A stretch of DNA of 64,000 bases from Salvia splendens. Lineage: Eukaryota > Streptophyta > Magnoliopsida > Lamiales > Lamiaceae. The first letter of the stretch is position 1. Each line of letters opens with the position of its first letter. Of the stretch, positions 47,696 through 59,121 are shown in pieces. The notes beneath the pieces are model-generated. The model saw nothing but the letters and a program-made list of their open reading frames with translations, had not been told where the DNA came from and searched no databases. The DNA lies in the NCBI RefSeq assembly GCF_004379255.2, contig NC_056037.1, positions 10,984,902 through 11,048,901 on the forward strand. The letters run 5' to 3'. Both the position numbers and the translations under genes were made by a program.

Positions 47696-49598
47696 GAGCA
47701 TCCGCAACGCGGCGCGGAACCGTTCCGCGTTTCGTTCCTCCGCGCGACGCGTTGCGGAGCACCGTCCCGTCGCCGAACCGTCCCCATCTCGTCGCGTAAC
47801 CCGTGCCTGCGAGAAGCGGCACGGGCTGTCACGCCATGCGCCTTGGCGACGTGGCGCGCCCCGGCATCGTGCGTGACGCCCACTCGCCGGCCCGCGAGTG
47901 GGCGTCGTCACATGCTGAAGCAATAAATCTTTTTTTAAAAAAATTCGAATTAAAAAAAAAATAAAAAAAAATTAGTAAACGGTAATATTACCGTTTTTCC
48001 TTTTTTAATTTTTTTTAATTTTTTTACTCTATAAATACTCCTAATTCATCCTTATTTCACACACAATTACATATCTATTCTTCCTAAATTAACTTCATTT
48101 CCTCTCCAATTTTCATCTAACATCTCATCACAAAATGTCCGGCGACGGCAACTCCGGCGGTGGCGGCTCCGGCATGTGGGATTTCAACACGTTTAACGAT
48201 TGGGAGACCACGTACAACACACTGGGTGGTTTCGGTTCGTCGACGCCGGACACCCAGGGTTCGACGACGCCGGGTGGGTACCAACCACCCACTTTTGACG
48301 TGGATGCATACGCTCGTCCCTCCGCCCCGCGGTATTCGCAGGGATTATCCCAGATTCGGGAGGATTTCCCCGTTGAACCCACTCTGGGAGTAGGCCGAGG
48401 CAGGCGAAGCTCCAGGGCGGAGTTGGAGGCGGGCGAGGAGGAGGAGGAAGATGAGGATCTAGGTCGGCATCCGTACAGCAACAACGAAACGATGGCGGTG
48501 TACAACGTCTGGATCACCATCTCGTACGATCCCATCGTCGGGAATCAACAACCCAACAAGTGCTTCTGGGAAAAGGTCACCGAGATCTACCACCGGATTA
48601 AACCTAAAGGGTCCCGGAAGCGCACATATAAGATGCTCCGCTCTCACTTTGGCCGAGTCGACAAACAGGTCAAAAAATTATGCGGCATCTACTCGACCGA
48701 AGCGGCGCACTACCAAAGCGGAGCTTCGGGAGCTGACATTCTGAGGGCGGCTTTGCGCGTCTACAACCAGGACACCGGTAAACAATTCAAATATGTTGAT
48801 ATTTGGCAGATCGTCAAGGAAGAGGAAAGGTGGGCCGGCGGTGTCCGCTCCAGCTCGGGCTCAACCTCAAAGCGCACGAAGCACATGGCGAGTGGCCAAT
48901 ACTCGTCTGGTGACACTGGTGAGGGCAGCGACGGACAAGAGGGTGCACCGCAGGAGTTTGCGGGTACGACCGGCGATGACGGGGGATCCAGTCGTGGGCG
49001 CCGTCGGCCGCAAGGGACAAAGGCGGCGAAGGCGGCTAGAGCGAGGAAGGGCCGAGGCGAATCAAGCCAGGCGAGCTCGGGGGGAGGCTCAAACACCCTT
49101 ATGGCGGTGTACATGACCGCCACAATGGTGGACACTTCCCGCTTCTCACCCTCCCAATACTCAGCCTGGTGGAACGGAATTGTGCATATGGCAGCACAAC
49201 TTGGCCTTCCGACTCCCCCTCCACCTCAACCGCCTTCGGGGGATGATTCGCCGACGGAGTAGTTTTTTTATTTTCTTTAAATTTGTATTTTAAATTATGC
49301 AACGTTTAATTTTTTAGGATTTTAATTGTGTGTTTTTTATTTTTTAGAATTTTATGTTGTAATTTTTTTATATGTTGTGTGTTTTTTAATGAAGTGTGTT
49401 TGTTTTAATTGAATTGGGTTGGAAATAAAAATAAAAAATGAAATTGAATGAATAGTAATTTAAGGAACGATTAATAAACGGATAAGGAACGGAGAGTTGC
49501 AGGTTCCGTTCCTTAGTTAAGGAATGGAGTAAAAAAGTATAGTAGGGCCCGCAAATAGTAGTTTAAGGAACGGTATATCAACAGCGTTGTGCATGACC
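47696..49598 (+). mobile_element. PIF/Harbinger element carrying only an intact ORF1
   Basis: Ends gagcatccgcaacgcgg and ggtcatgcacaacgctg (right end reverse-complemented) are flanked by TTA at 47693-47695 and 49599-49601. It is 1903 bp, inserted about 130 bp beyond the DEK stop codon and so possibly within the DEK 3' UTR. Subterminal DNA is rich in gcgg/ccgc and ggaacgg motifs. There is no transposase frame. Confidence 0.88.
48135..49262 (+). CDS. Harbinger ORF1, Myb/SANT-like DNA-binding protein, intact
   Basis: A single 375-codon frame starts ATG 48135 (MSGDGNSGGGGSG). The N-terminal 90 residues are Gly/Ser/Thr/Pro-rich; an acidic stretch (EEEEEDEDLG) precedes the SANT-like trihelix region at about 115-220 (YNVWITISYDPIVG, FWEKVTEIYHRIKP, MLRSHFGRVDKQVKKL, FKYVDIWQIVKEEERW). 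A basic low-complexity region (RGRRRPQGTKAAKAARARKG) probably serves nuclear import, and the C-terminus is Pro-rich. In PIF/Harbinger systems this partner binds the element ends and is needed with the transposase. Such proteins are often misnamed 'glutathione S-transferase T3-like' in plant databases. No lesion was found. Codon use is GC-richer than the host genes nearby. Confidence 0.85.
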   Translation: MSGDGNSGGGGSGMWDFNTFNDWETTYNTLGGFGSSTPDTQGSTTPGGYQPPTFDVDAYARPSAPRYSQGLSQIREDFPVEPTLGVGRGRRSSRAELEAGEEEEEDEDLGRHPYSNNETMAVYNVWITISYDPIVGNQQPNKCFWEKVTEIYHRIKPKGSRKRTYKMLRSHFGRVDKQVKKLCGIYSTEAAHYQSGASGADILRAALRVYNQDTGKQFKYVDIWQIVKEEERWAGGVRSSSGSTSKRTKHMASGQYSSGDTGEGSDGQEGAPQEFAGTTGDDGGSSRGRRRPQGTKAAKAARARKGRGESSQASSGGGSNTLMAVYMTATMVDTSRFSPSQYSAWWNGIVHMAAQLGLPTPPPPQPPSGDDSPTE

Positions 49599-49601
49599 TT
49601 A

Positions 49602-51929
49602 GTTGTTCAGAGTTAAAATGTCAAGCTTGTCATGTAAACATTGATAAATTATCCCCCCTTTTGAATTTAATAGGACAGAAAGATGGCCAGCTTTTTTTTC
49701 CAGATTATTTATACTAGTATCATATTCCTACTACTTAACTAATTACATATCTTAGTACTAAAAATAAATATTAATTATACCCCTAAATCTCCTAAATGTG
49801 AGATCCTTACTATATACTATATACTTCCATTTAATATAAAGTCAAATAATTTTTTAAAATCCATGCTAGGTTAAATTGGGACAAACTTTGTTGGACAGAA
49901 GGAGTACGAGTACTACTTAGCTAATTATATTCTTTCTATTTAGTTAATTCTAGTTAACCAATCCCAACCGCACCAAAAACATTGGACTTTTCTTCTGGCA
50001 GAATCATTTCAAAAGCCTGAGATAACGAGTTGCAAATCAGGATTTACAAATTCAACAAAAATGTATGGATTTCAAATAACCATATTGATCATAGACAATA
50101 CTATAAAACATAGGAATCCACACATTTTTGACAAATTTGTAAAGAGCGATATTATCATCATTAAAAACTATTTTCTTAACATCTACCTGGTGTAACTTGA
50201 GATTAAAGTGAGTTACTAGTGCCATGATTATTCAGAATGAGCTTGATGTCAAAACTATAGTCTCTATAAAATCAATTCCGTCCTTTTGAGTTAAAGAACC
50301 ATGCATTATTTGTTTCGAAAAATGATCTGATCGCGGGATCATATAACTTAAAAGTCCTAAGTTATAGCCTCTAGACCATGGAGGATAACCTACAAACTAA
50401 CATCTCATTGTTTTAGAGTCCAGTTTGTACTCTGGTGGACAACTACAAACATGTAAATAATCTAAGCTAGAAGAAATAGGATAATTTGGAATATTTTCAT
50501 TAAATTGTGTTCGTGTGTTGACTTAATAGTAGAATTGATAATGCCTAAGATCAAAGATCTCGGATTTGAGGCTATCGTGATGCGACCTTTACATGTATTG
50601 ATATTTGTTGAATAGGAAACTACAAAGTCGGAGGGATGAACATTTGGTGAGACGCACTAAGATGGGGATGAAAACCAATTAAGTTGATTTTGGATTGGTT
50701 GCTGTCAACAACAGTTCAAACACTAAACTATGTTGCACCTATATTTATTAGTTTTATAACTTCATATCTTCCACCAACATTGGTGCTCCATCGATTCTCC
50801 AAACCCAAGTGGATCAATAATTGTCTCACTCATCAACCCACTCCATTAATCAAATTGCGCCGTCCAAAAATGTTGTTAAATATAATTAACTAATGAAAAT
50901 CGGTTGATTCCTATCACATATTTTGCGTGGAATGAACTAAGTCCAGCCGACCAATAACTATTCGAGTTTGAAGAAAACTTTATTTTATGAAAATAAAGAA
51001 ATGCATCTAAAACCTAGTAATCTTTGGCCATCACAAACTGAAAATTTTATGGCCAGATTCATTCAAGATTTCTGAATAGTTATCAGTGGAAAGAAGTACT
51101 CCTATTAGAATATGAAAAAGATCGTACCTGGATATCTATATTTAAACTGTCAATTTTTGAAAGATTTAAACTTTAACATGATCTATGACTATGATCACCA
51201 AAATTGAAAAGATTTAAGATTCTTTAACAGATCGGAAATATTTGAAAATTATCCGTAATTTTAGTCACAAAATCACTAACAACATATAATTAACCAAAAA
51301 AATATCACGTAATTTGATAGCGCTATTAGATAAAAATCCACCTCTTTCGCAGTCCATAACAACTTTACATTCATTTTATATCTATAATCTATAAAAATTT
51401 CGGTCATAGCGTAACCCCATTACAAAATTTAATCTATAAAATACTAGTACTATAATCAAATTTTAGGTTGATTATAGTACTTCATAATCCAAGCTTAAAG
51501 CACTTTAACTTAATTACTACGGCTTTTAATATATTTTTTCAGGGTTATATCCTTAAACTACTCTATTGCTCATAACAAATTAACAGTCGAAAGTTTACTC
51601 AGTTACTTTGAAGAAATGTAAACAAAAATTTACAAATTTACGCTATTAAAAATTCCGCAGTCACTCCTACTATGGGCTTATTAATCAATATAGTCGAACA
51701 AGGACAATAGAGATTACGACAAGAGAAAAAAACATTAAGAATGAAAATATACATGGTGGCATAATTTATTTTTAAAAAATTTGACCGACTAAATTAAACA
51801 AATCCTAGATAACACACAAATATTTTTCCAAGTTAAACTTTCACATAATTATAAAAAAGTCCGAATCACCAACAACACCTAGCTTAATCATCAAGACTTA
51901 AATAAACTGATTAATCCTTAATCAATGAG
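49602..51929. other. Intergenic, no gene seen
   Basis: About 2.3 kb of AT-rich DNA between the Harbinger element and NF-YB. A worn Stowaway-type end (acagaaggagta) lies at about 49895-49906. The part near 51.8-51.93 kb is likely the NF-YB 3' UTR. Confidence 0.45.
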
Positions 51930-52421
51930 CTACCGCCCACCGGAGCCAGCTCCGACATGGTAACCGGGACCCGCCTTTCCAGAGGCATACCCGTAGGGAG
52001 GCCCATTCAATCCGTAGAGCCCATGGTAGGTATTGAACATATTGTCGGGTTCGGTGGCAGAGCTATCCTTGTCTCTTCTAATTCCGGCCATGGAGCTCTT
52101 CTCCTCCTCGACGTCTCTGAACTTGTGGAGGTACACCTTGAGCGGGTCGACGTAGTTCTCGAATCCGAGGGTGGTCATGCCCCACAGCAGATCGTCGCCG
52201 TTGATGGTCTTCCGCTTCTCGCGCTGGCACTTGTCGGAGGCTTCTCCCGTGATGAAGCTAATGAACTCCGACACGCACTCCTGCACCGTCTCCTTCGCGT
52301 CTTTCGATATCTTCGCGTTTGCGGGCAGCGCTCTTTTCATGATTCTGCTCACGTTCGCGATCGGCAGGAACCGGTCCTGCTCCCGTGGCTGTTCGCCCGA
52401 CTCGTTATCCGAATCCGCCAT
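51930..52421 (-). CDS. NF-YB: NF-Y transcription factor subunit B (HAP3/CBF-A type)
   Basis: Intronless, 163 aa. The start is the ATG at 52421 ([20 protein letters not shown]), matching family N-termini; the frame extends 31 codons upstream but that part lies in the leader. The histone-fold core is complete: [20 protein letters not shown], then [36 protein letters not shown] and PLKVYL. NF-YB pairs with NF-YC by the histone fold, then recruits NF-YA to CCAAT boxes or CO-like proteins. The residue after AKIS is Lys, whereas LEC1-type members have Asp, so this is a non-LEC1 NF-YB. The stretch [20 protein letters not shown] has small departures from the usual LLWAMTTLGFEDY. The Gly/Tyr-rich tail ([13 protein letters not shown]) is typical of the NF-YB8/10 group. 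Confidence 0.95.
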   Translation of the reverse strand: MADSDNESGEQPREQDRFLPIANVSRIMKRALPANAKISKDAKETVQECVSEFISFITGEASDKCQREKRKTINGDDLLWGMTTLGFENYVDPLKVYLHKFRDVEEEKSSMAGIRRDKDSSATEPDNMFNTYHGLYGLNGPPYGYASGKAGPGYHVGAGSGGR

Positions 52422-52775
52422 TAATTTCTCTTTGTGTGTGTGTGAGACAGAGAGAGATGTTTTTGGAGGGCGAATGTGAAACTTTTGTAGGAGAATAATA
52501 TGCATAGATTTCATTTTATGATAAAAACACGTAGAAAGTTCTTAACTTATTCCCTTTTTTATTATTATTACTGTGACCATTAATACAATAAAACAATAAA
52601 GAAACTCATACGAAACTGTCATGCCTTTTTTTTTTATTTAATCTTGGCTCGGCAACATAATGTGGATTTTAACTGTACATTACAAACGTGTTCTTTCATC
52701 TCACCAATTTATTAAAAATTAGTTTAGTCGGTCTATTTCTCTTCCTACCCTGCCTTTCTCCCTCTTTACTCTTAA

Positions 52776-52805
52776 CTAGTATTAACACCCGTGCATAACA
52801 CGGGT
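52776..52805 (-). other. Helitron-like 3' terminus
   Basis: On the minus strand a hairpin (acccgtg/cacgggt, loop ttatg) is followed by ttaataCTAG and a host T. Same arrangement as at 14301-14328. The 5' end would lie at higher coordinates; it was not found. Confidence 0.55.
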
Positions 52806-53754
52806 CATGTGATTTTCACTTAATGAATACAAATTCTAAACAATTCAACAAAAATAAGATTAATATAATTAAGTACATTTTTAAAAAAGGAAATGTATTT
52901 CTCTTGTCCCACTCTAATTTCTATTCGATGTAGATTTTTTAGTATATTCTTATTTTCTGAGTTGAGTGGAGAAGGAATAATAAGATAAAGAATAATTGGA
53001 GATAACACTTTAGTAGATATATAGTACTCCATAAAAATGTTTAAAAAAACAACAAAAAAACAAATGCTAATTATAGTACTCCGTCAGTCCCATTGAAGAT
53101 GACTCATTTTTCTTTTTGGTTTGTCCCAACTAAGATGACCTATTACTAAAATTGGAAATATCTTTTATCTCTACTTTATTCTCTCTCTCTCTCTCTTATT
53201 TTGCTATCTCCACTTAACACATAAAATAAAGTCGCATAAAATCCCGTGTCATCTTCCTTGAGATGTAGACTATTTTTCAAATTTCAAATAAAAACATTAC
53301 AATCATACTTTACCCACGTGTATGCTAATGCACAACATGTATACTTAAATACAAACTTAACTTAGAATAATAACAATGAAGCAGTAGTTAATGCGCTTCA
53401 ATTGCCCGAAACAAAATTCTATAATATACTTGTATCACCAAACACTTCGTTAAAATCTTTCACCACCAATACCGCAACCTCAAACACAGTCGGTAGGTAT
53501 AAGTTCTTCCATCTCTACCTCTCTTATAAAAAATCTTAAATTTACATCTTGTCTTCTTTCTTGGTCAATCTTTTGCTTTAATATTTGAGACTTTATACCT
53601 AATACAATAAACATATAGTAATAAATACCTACAAAAAAATGTTTTTCATTACATTAACCTAAAATTTAATTAATTGAAAATATGTATACTAAATTAGTAT
53701 GTCAAAAATAGATAAATGTGAAAAAAATAAAATCATTTCATTAAAGAATTAATG
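52806..53754. other. Noncoding, half Stowaway element
   Basis: A Stowaway-type sequence runs from about 53077 (ctccgtcagtccc) to about 53275 with a worn right end. The rest is AT-rich. If the Helitron call at 52776 is right, this may be its interior. Confidence 0.4.
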
Positions 53755-54183
53755 GAAAAAAAGTTGTGCTTGATTGAACAATATTAACATGATTCATAAT
53801 GTTAATATTCATTTACAACAAAAAAGCGATAATAAATAGTGCCTTCGTCTTGAATCAAATTTGATAAATCCAAATTAATTCACTTTAGATGAATTCTTTT
53901 CTTCTATAACAATATCACTTATATTTGTAGGACTCTGAACGGATCCAGCTACATCAACTACAAAAGATTGGTACAATAAAAGATTTACCAGAAAAAAATT
54001 ACAGAGAAAATTGATGAAAAGAAATTATTATGTTTGATTGAACAAAATGTAAACTATTCATAATTTTAATAGTATTCACAACAAAAAATTACTAATAAAT
54101 AGTGATATCAATTAATTAGTCTGATTCACATTAGATGAATTCTTTTTACATAACAATATCACATATAATTGTCGAACTCTAAA

Positions 54184-57054
54184 CACTACTAGAAAAATTA
54201 CCTGTTATTACATTAAGGTTATCACACTTTATTAAAAGTGTCAGCATAGAAACTCTAACAACACACTGATCTTTCATCACATTTATGTCACGCACTAACG
54301 TTACAATTGAGTTAAAATGTCATTTAAATAATTCTATATTCACATTTCTATCAATTGCAAACAATGGAAACTTGCCCCTACGTCATACACGGAGTGGTTG
54401 TTATAATTGAATGCTTAAACATGATTCTACAGTAAAAAAATCAAATTAGTCATTAAGTTTAGTTTTAGAAGAAAGTAATTAAAAACCACTTATTGAAAAG
54501 ATAATTGATAAAAATCACTTTAGTCGAACTTACTAGTTCATGTTTTGTTGTTTATTTTGATTGTAATACCAATTCCTCCATTATTTATTTTATTAATTTA
54601 CATGACATGATGACATGTATTGTTCATTTAATTTTTTTTAGTTTCCTAACCCAAAAGTTAATTAAGAGACACAAACTTAAAATTAAATTGAAAAGGCCCA
54701 ACCAATCATACTCTCATTCCCGAAGCCTCTCTCACTCTCAATTCCATCTCACAAAATTCAACTTTCAACTCAAAAAATCTCTAAATCAAAGAAAACCCTA
54801 GATCAGAATCCCCAAAATTGAAATTCCGTATCCCTTCTTCTCCCCGCGATTTCTACTCCCGACGGGTTGCCGGAGCTTTGCCGGCATTTTCCCCTCTGCG
54901 AATTCTTCTTCCGGCGAGCTCCCTCTCAGATTCCAATCGGAACTCTCGAGTCGAGGTAGCTTCTGGAAAGGAGGCGAACTCGGCGACGCCTCTCCCTTCG
55001 CCGTCCGTCGGTCACCGCCGCCGCCAAGCTGGCTGTCCGTTTGAAACACCGCGGCCCGCTGCCGCTGCCTCTGGTCCCTTCGTTGCTGGTGTCCCACCGT
55101 CGGGCAAGGAGAGGAAGCTTCGTCTCTCTCTCTGCACCCACAGCTCCGCTCCGCCAGCACTGCTAGCCCTCCGTCGAGCTGCGGTTCCTTTGCTTTATGC
55201 TGCATTGCTTTATGCTGCCTTTTTCTCCTCAATTTCAGTTTTTGCTGCTCTCAATCATGAAGGTATGCTTTTTTTTTTGGTTAGAAATGAAATTTTGGAA
55301 GGGGAAAAATGAAGTGGGGTAACTCTCTTGATTGAATAGGTGTGGCTTTGCTGAAATTTAAAGATGAAATTGTGAGTGATCCACATGGAGCTTTGTCAAA
55401 TTAGATTGATGAAATTGGATTGGAGAATCCTTGTTCTTGGTCTGGTGTTGGCTGCTCAAAGGGATATGTTGTTGATTTGTGAGTGATTTTTATGGTCAAT
55501 TGATTCATTCGTTGTTTGATTTAGTTGGATTTTGGGAATTCTTGATGTTTAGTTTACTTGCAGGAACCTCGAAGATCTTTATTTGAGAGGTACTTTGTCT
55601 CCTCATATTGGGATCATAATTCACTTGAAATCTCTGTAAGATTGTATTGAAATAGTTCAAATTCATTCCCAATTTTGTAGCTTGTTTGCAGTTTGATTTT
55701 CTTTGAGTTGTTTGTTTGAAGAATTCTGCGAAACAACTCGTTTTCGGGTGTGATCCCTGAAGAAATCACACACATAAAAGGATTGGAGGTGTTGGATGTT
55801 GGATATAACAACTTCAGTGGGAAGCTCCCTTGTAGTCTAGGCAACAATTTTTCGACGACACTTCTGTACGTTGGACTAAACCGAAGCATGCTCGTTTCCT
55901 TTGGTAGAACGCATTTTTCTGTGTCTGATGAATAGAAATCTTGTCTGATGCTCGTTTCCTTTGGTAGAACTAAATCTGACTAGATGAAGAATCGAACATT
56001 TTTTAACTAAGAGAGAGTATTGGAGCTTGATAAAGGGCTGCTGGAAACAGATGCAAGAGTGGTCAAGCTTGAGGAAGAGCTGCTGGAAATAGAGGTACTT
56101 CTTTACCTTTTATTTTTGTTTCATTTTTTGTGATTGGACCTGGAACTTAAGCTTACATACTATTGAAAATTCACTAGGAAACGGACAAGTAAGAGTGTTT
56201 GTAAATTCATTAACAATTTGAGCTCGGTGTGATAAATTTTCTTTGTCCTGAAGAGCAGGTAACACCTTAGTAATTTTCTTGACCTTATTTATGATGTTAT
56301 GGAATGTAGCAATTTTTGAGTTATCATTGCTAAGATATGTTATTGACACAAATTGATGTTAATATTTTGTGTTTCTAATATCTTAACAGAAACACATGAT
56401 GTTGATGCGAAGATGAAGTTAACCAAGTATACTAGTGCGGATGAGAATGCAATAAGGAGCTTCTAAGAGAAAACCTAACTGATAGATAAATTGTATACTC
56501 ATTTAGAACCTTTTTTGTACCTTTTTTTTATTTAATATTGTATATTTTGATTTCATGAAAAGTATTACATAAGTTATTTATATAAAAATATGTTTTGTAT
56601 TTGAAGTCATGCTAAATGTCATGGGGAATTGATAGTACGTTGGAAAATGGATGTAATTATATATATTTAGATTTAGAAAAATCAAATAATTTAATTTATA
56701 AATGTTTGAAGGATGAAAAGATAATTTTTACATATATGTAGGTTAAAACTGTAAATTATGGATATTTGTAGGTGAAAATGTAATTATCAATATTTGTGAG
56801 GGGGATTATGTAGATATTTAGATATAATAATGGGTGTGGTCACATTGATCATATCCTTACACTTTAAGTGACATGATATTGTGTTTTTCTTGACATTTAT
56901 GAGTGTGGTAATAGAATGTGTATTATTACACGTTACCTATTCTTACATTTACTGTCATCACACTCACACAAGGTGTGATTATAGATAAAGTGTAATAAAA
57001 ACATATTTCTGCTCACATTTTCAAGTGTCATTAAAAGCCAATTTTCTAGTAGTG
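54184..57054. mobile_element. CACTA (En/Spm-type) element with captured gene DNA
   Basis: Ends CACTACTAGAAAAATT and, reverse-complemented on the right, CACTACTAGAAAATT are flanked by the 3-bp duplication aaa (54181-54183 and 57055-57057). Subterminal DNA carries repeated agtgt/tgtga motifs, as usual for CACTA. Length 2871 bp with no transposase; the interior holds receptor-kinase-derived sequence (54818-55866). A coiled-coil-like scrap at 56020-56097 (LDKGLLETDARVVKLEEELL) may be a second capture. Confidence 0.92.
54818..55866 (+). pseudogene. Captured 5' part of an LRR receptor-like kinase gene (MDIS2-like)
   Basis: Four exon-like blocks join in phase with GT-AG introns. The first, GC-rich, ends in a signal-peptide-like YAAFFSSISVFAALNHEG at about 55195-55261. 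The second (about 55340-55479) reads VALLKFKDEIVSDPHGALSN, then a TAG where relatives have Trp, then NPCSWSGVGCSKGYVVDL. The third (about 55564-55636) holds NLEDLYLRGTLSPHIG. The fourth (about 55725-55866) holds ILRNNSFSGVIPEEITHIKG and LEVLDVGYNNFSGKLP. The order and spacing match the N-terminal domain of plant receptor-like kinases such as MALE DISCOVERER 2 / At3g56050. The transmembrane and kinase parts are absent. Introns show capture of genomic DNA. The in-frame stop argues against a functional secreted product. Confidence 0.8.
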
Positions 57055-57250
57055 AAATAGATCGAATAACATCAGCTACAAAAAAATATGATATAACCCA
57101 TTCATAATGTCAATATTATTAAAAAAAAATGCTAATAAATAGTAGTGTCACTAATAATTAGTCTGATTCACATTAGATAAATTCTTTTCATCTATAAGAA
57201 CAATGCTCATAATCATCGGACTATAAACAGATCGAACCGCATTATCTACG

Positions 57251-59121
57251 TAAAAATGAGATACATTCAAGAGATACAACAATATTTCATTCTTTATGGT
57301 AACCCACGTGCATGCACATATGTTTTACTTCAAAATAATTTATTGCTTTAATTTCTTCAAACATGTATAAAAATGAATGTATTTATATAAATTTGTTCGA
57401 AATCCCACCAATTTCGACCATATTATCTTTTTGGTCGGCCTTAGAATTTTCATAAATAAATTGAAGTAGCAACAATCAAAGATTAATAAATAATTTCATT
57501 TTCCATGATTAATAACGATAAGTATTTTATTAAATAGTTATATTCCATAAAACAATACTCTTAATTTGGATCATTCCCTATTCTCATTCTAATAAAATAT
57601 TAAAAAATCAATAAAAGTATTATTCAATAAAACTATAATACAAACAATATTAATATTGGACCAATCATAAATTCATAGCCCTAAAAAATTGAATCAACCC
57701 ATTAATATGCAAGAAAAAATAAAATGGCATACTTGATGAATATGAAATTCATTGGAGTATAAAACATTCCAAAATATCAAACCCCCAATGGAGTAACAGA
57801 TGCAAGCACGCCTCTCATTTTTCTCTCTCTGTAAAATGTTACAGTACAACTTTCTTGCATCCATTAACCTTAAAATTTTCAAAATAATAGTCTTCATCCC
57901 TCAAGGAATCCGGATGCTGCCCCTCCTGGAATCCCACCATCCTCTACATTTGTAACGCCGCTCCTCCTCGGCGATAGTGTTCTTGGCAATTTGGGTAGTG
58001 ATGGTTGAAATTGGAATTTGAATCTTGAAAATAACCAAAATCTTTTTCTTCATCATGTTGATGTGTTTCTTCTCTCATATCTTGTTTCGATTTCTACTCT
58101 TGGTCGGACTGAGCTTTTGCCCAAGGAGTTTTTTTTATAATGATGCTATGGAAAACTTGAACTGGTATTTGTAGAAGTTTAAAACCTCAGTGAGAAGCCA
58201 ATTTCTTTACATTGTATTGGACCATATTTTTGTCCAATAAAATTTGCCTTTTAATTTAACCAATGCTCTAGCAGCTTTACAATTCAAATGAATCGAGACG
58301 TTGATACTAACCAAAATTATTCGGGACTTTGATACTAACCAAAACTTGTTTTATGCATACAATTAATTTAATATAATATCAATGACGTTAATGAAGTTTC
58401 CCGACTCATCTCACTTTTATAATTATATTTTAAATATTAATTAAGTAGAATTTATATTAACAGATTTTAAAATTGTATTGTTCATGCTAATTTGCCAACA
58501 TATACACAATAAATTAAATAGTTCATTACTTCATAGCATATATTAATTTGCTGCATTTCAGTATTAAACAAACATACGACATTTAATGGAATTCATTATA
58601 ATAATATTAAAAACATTTAATGGAATTATAAAATAAAATTATCATATTAGAAGATAGGTAAGAGCATTGGAAATATAATTACTGTCAGCTTTTTTTTTTA
58701 TATAAGGAAGATTTCGTTTTTATAAATCAATTAAAATAAGGCTTTTTTATAGCTGCTATTCACAATACATAGGTTCTGTTTACTATGTTGGCATAAATTT
58801 TTTTTTGGTATATGCTTGCAGTTAAAGGAAATAATTATAGTGCATGCTCATAAAAGTACAAGTCAAAGTTTTCGTGTATTTTATAACAGTTCCTGCCAAA
58901 ACAGTCCTCAATGGCAATCTTGTTATTTTAAAGACAACTCTCACTTTATATAATGATAGATGATAGATTCCCCAACCTCTATGCATCACCGCCTTCTTCT
59001 TTTCAATGTGCATGTTATTGGAGTTTTATTGAAAAGCCTCCCATGGTTGGGGCCTTGGGGGAAAAGTTAACCATCACAAAAACAAACTTACTTTCAGGGA
59101 TATAAAAATTGAGGCACAATC
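57251..59121. other. Intergenic, no confident gene
   Basis: AT-rich. Around 57900-58060 the minus strand has a somewhat GC-richer block (SNFNHHYPNCQEHYRRGGAA in one frame) that may be another Harbinger ORF1 N-terminal scrap, too short to be sure. Nothing else recognised. Confidence 0.35.

Larger units (their letters stand above)
53755..57250. repeat. Direct repeat of about 230 bp, three units, one split by a CACTA element
   Basis: Units share tgattgaaca, attcataat, aataaatagtg, acattagatgaattctttt, ataacaatatca and a gaactctaaac / atcagctac block. They lie at about 53755-53970, 53995-54183 continued at 57055-57095, and 57096-57250. The CACTA insertion falls between gaactctaaa and tagatcg of unit 2. 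Confidence 0.7.

Noticed and set aside
54798..55232. Minus-strand 144-codon frame in the CACTA element
   Set aside because: It has no recognisable domain, and the plus strand reads into a receptor-kinase signal peptide and LRRs in phase.
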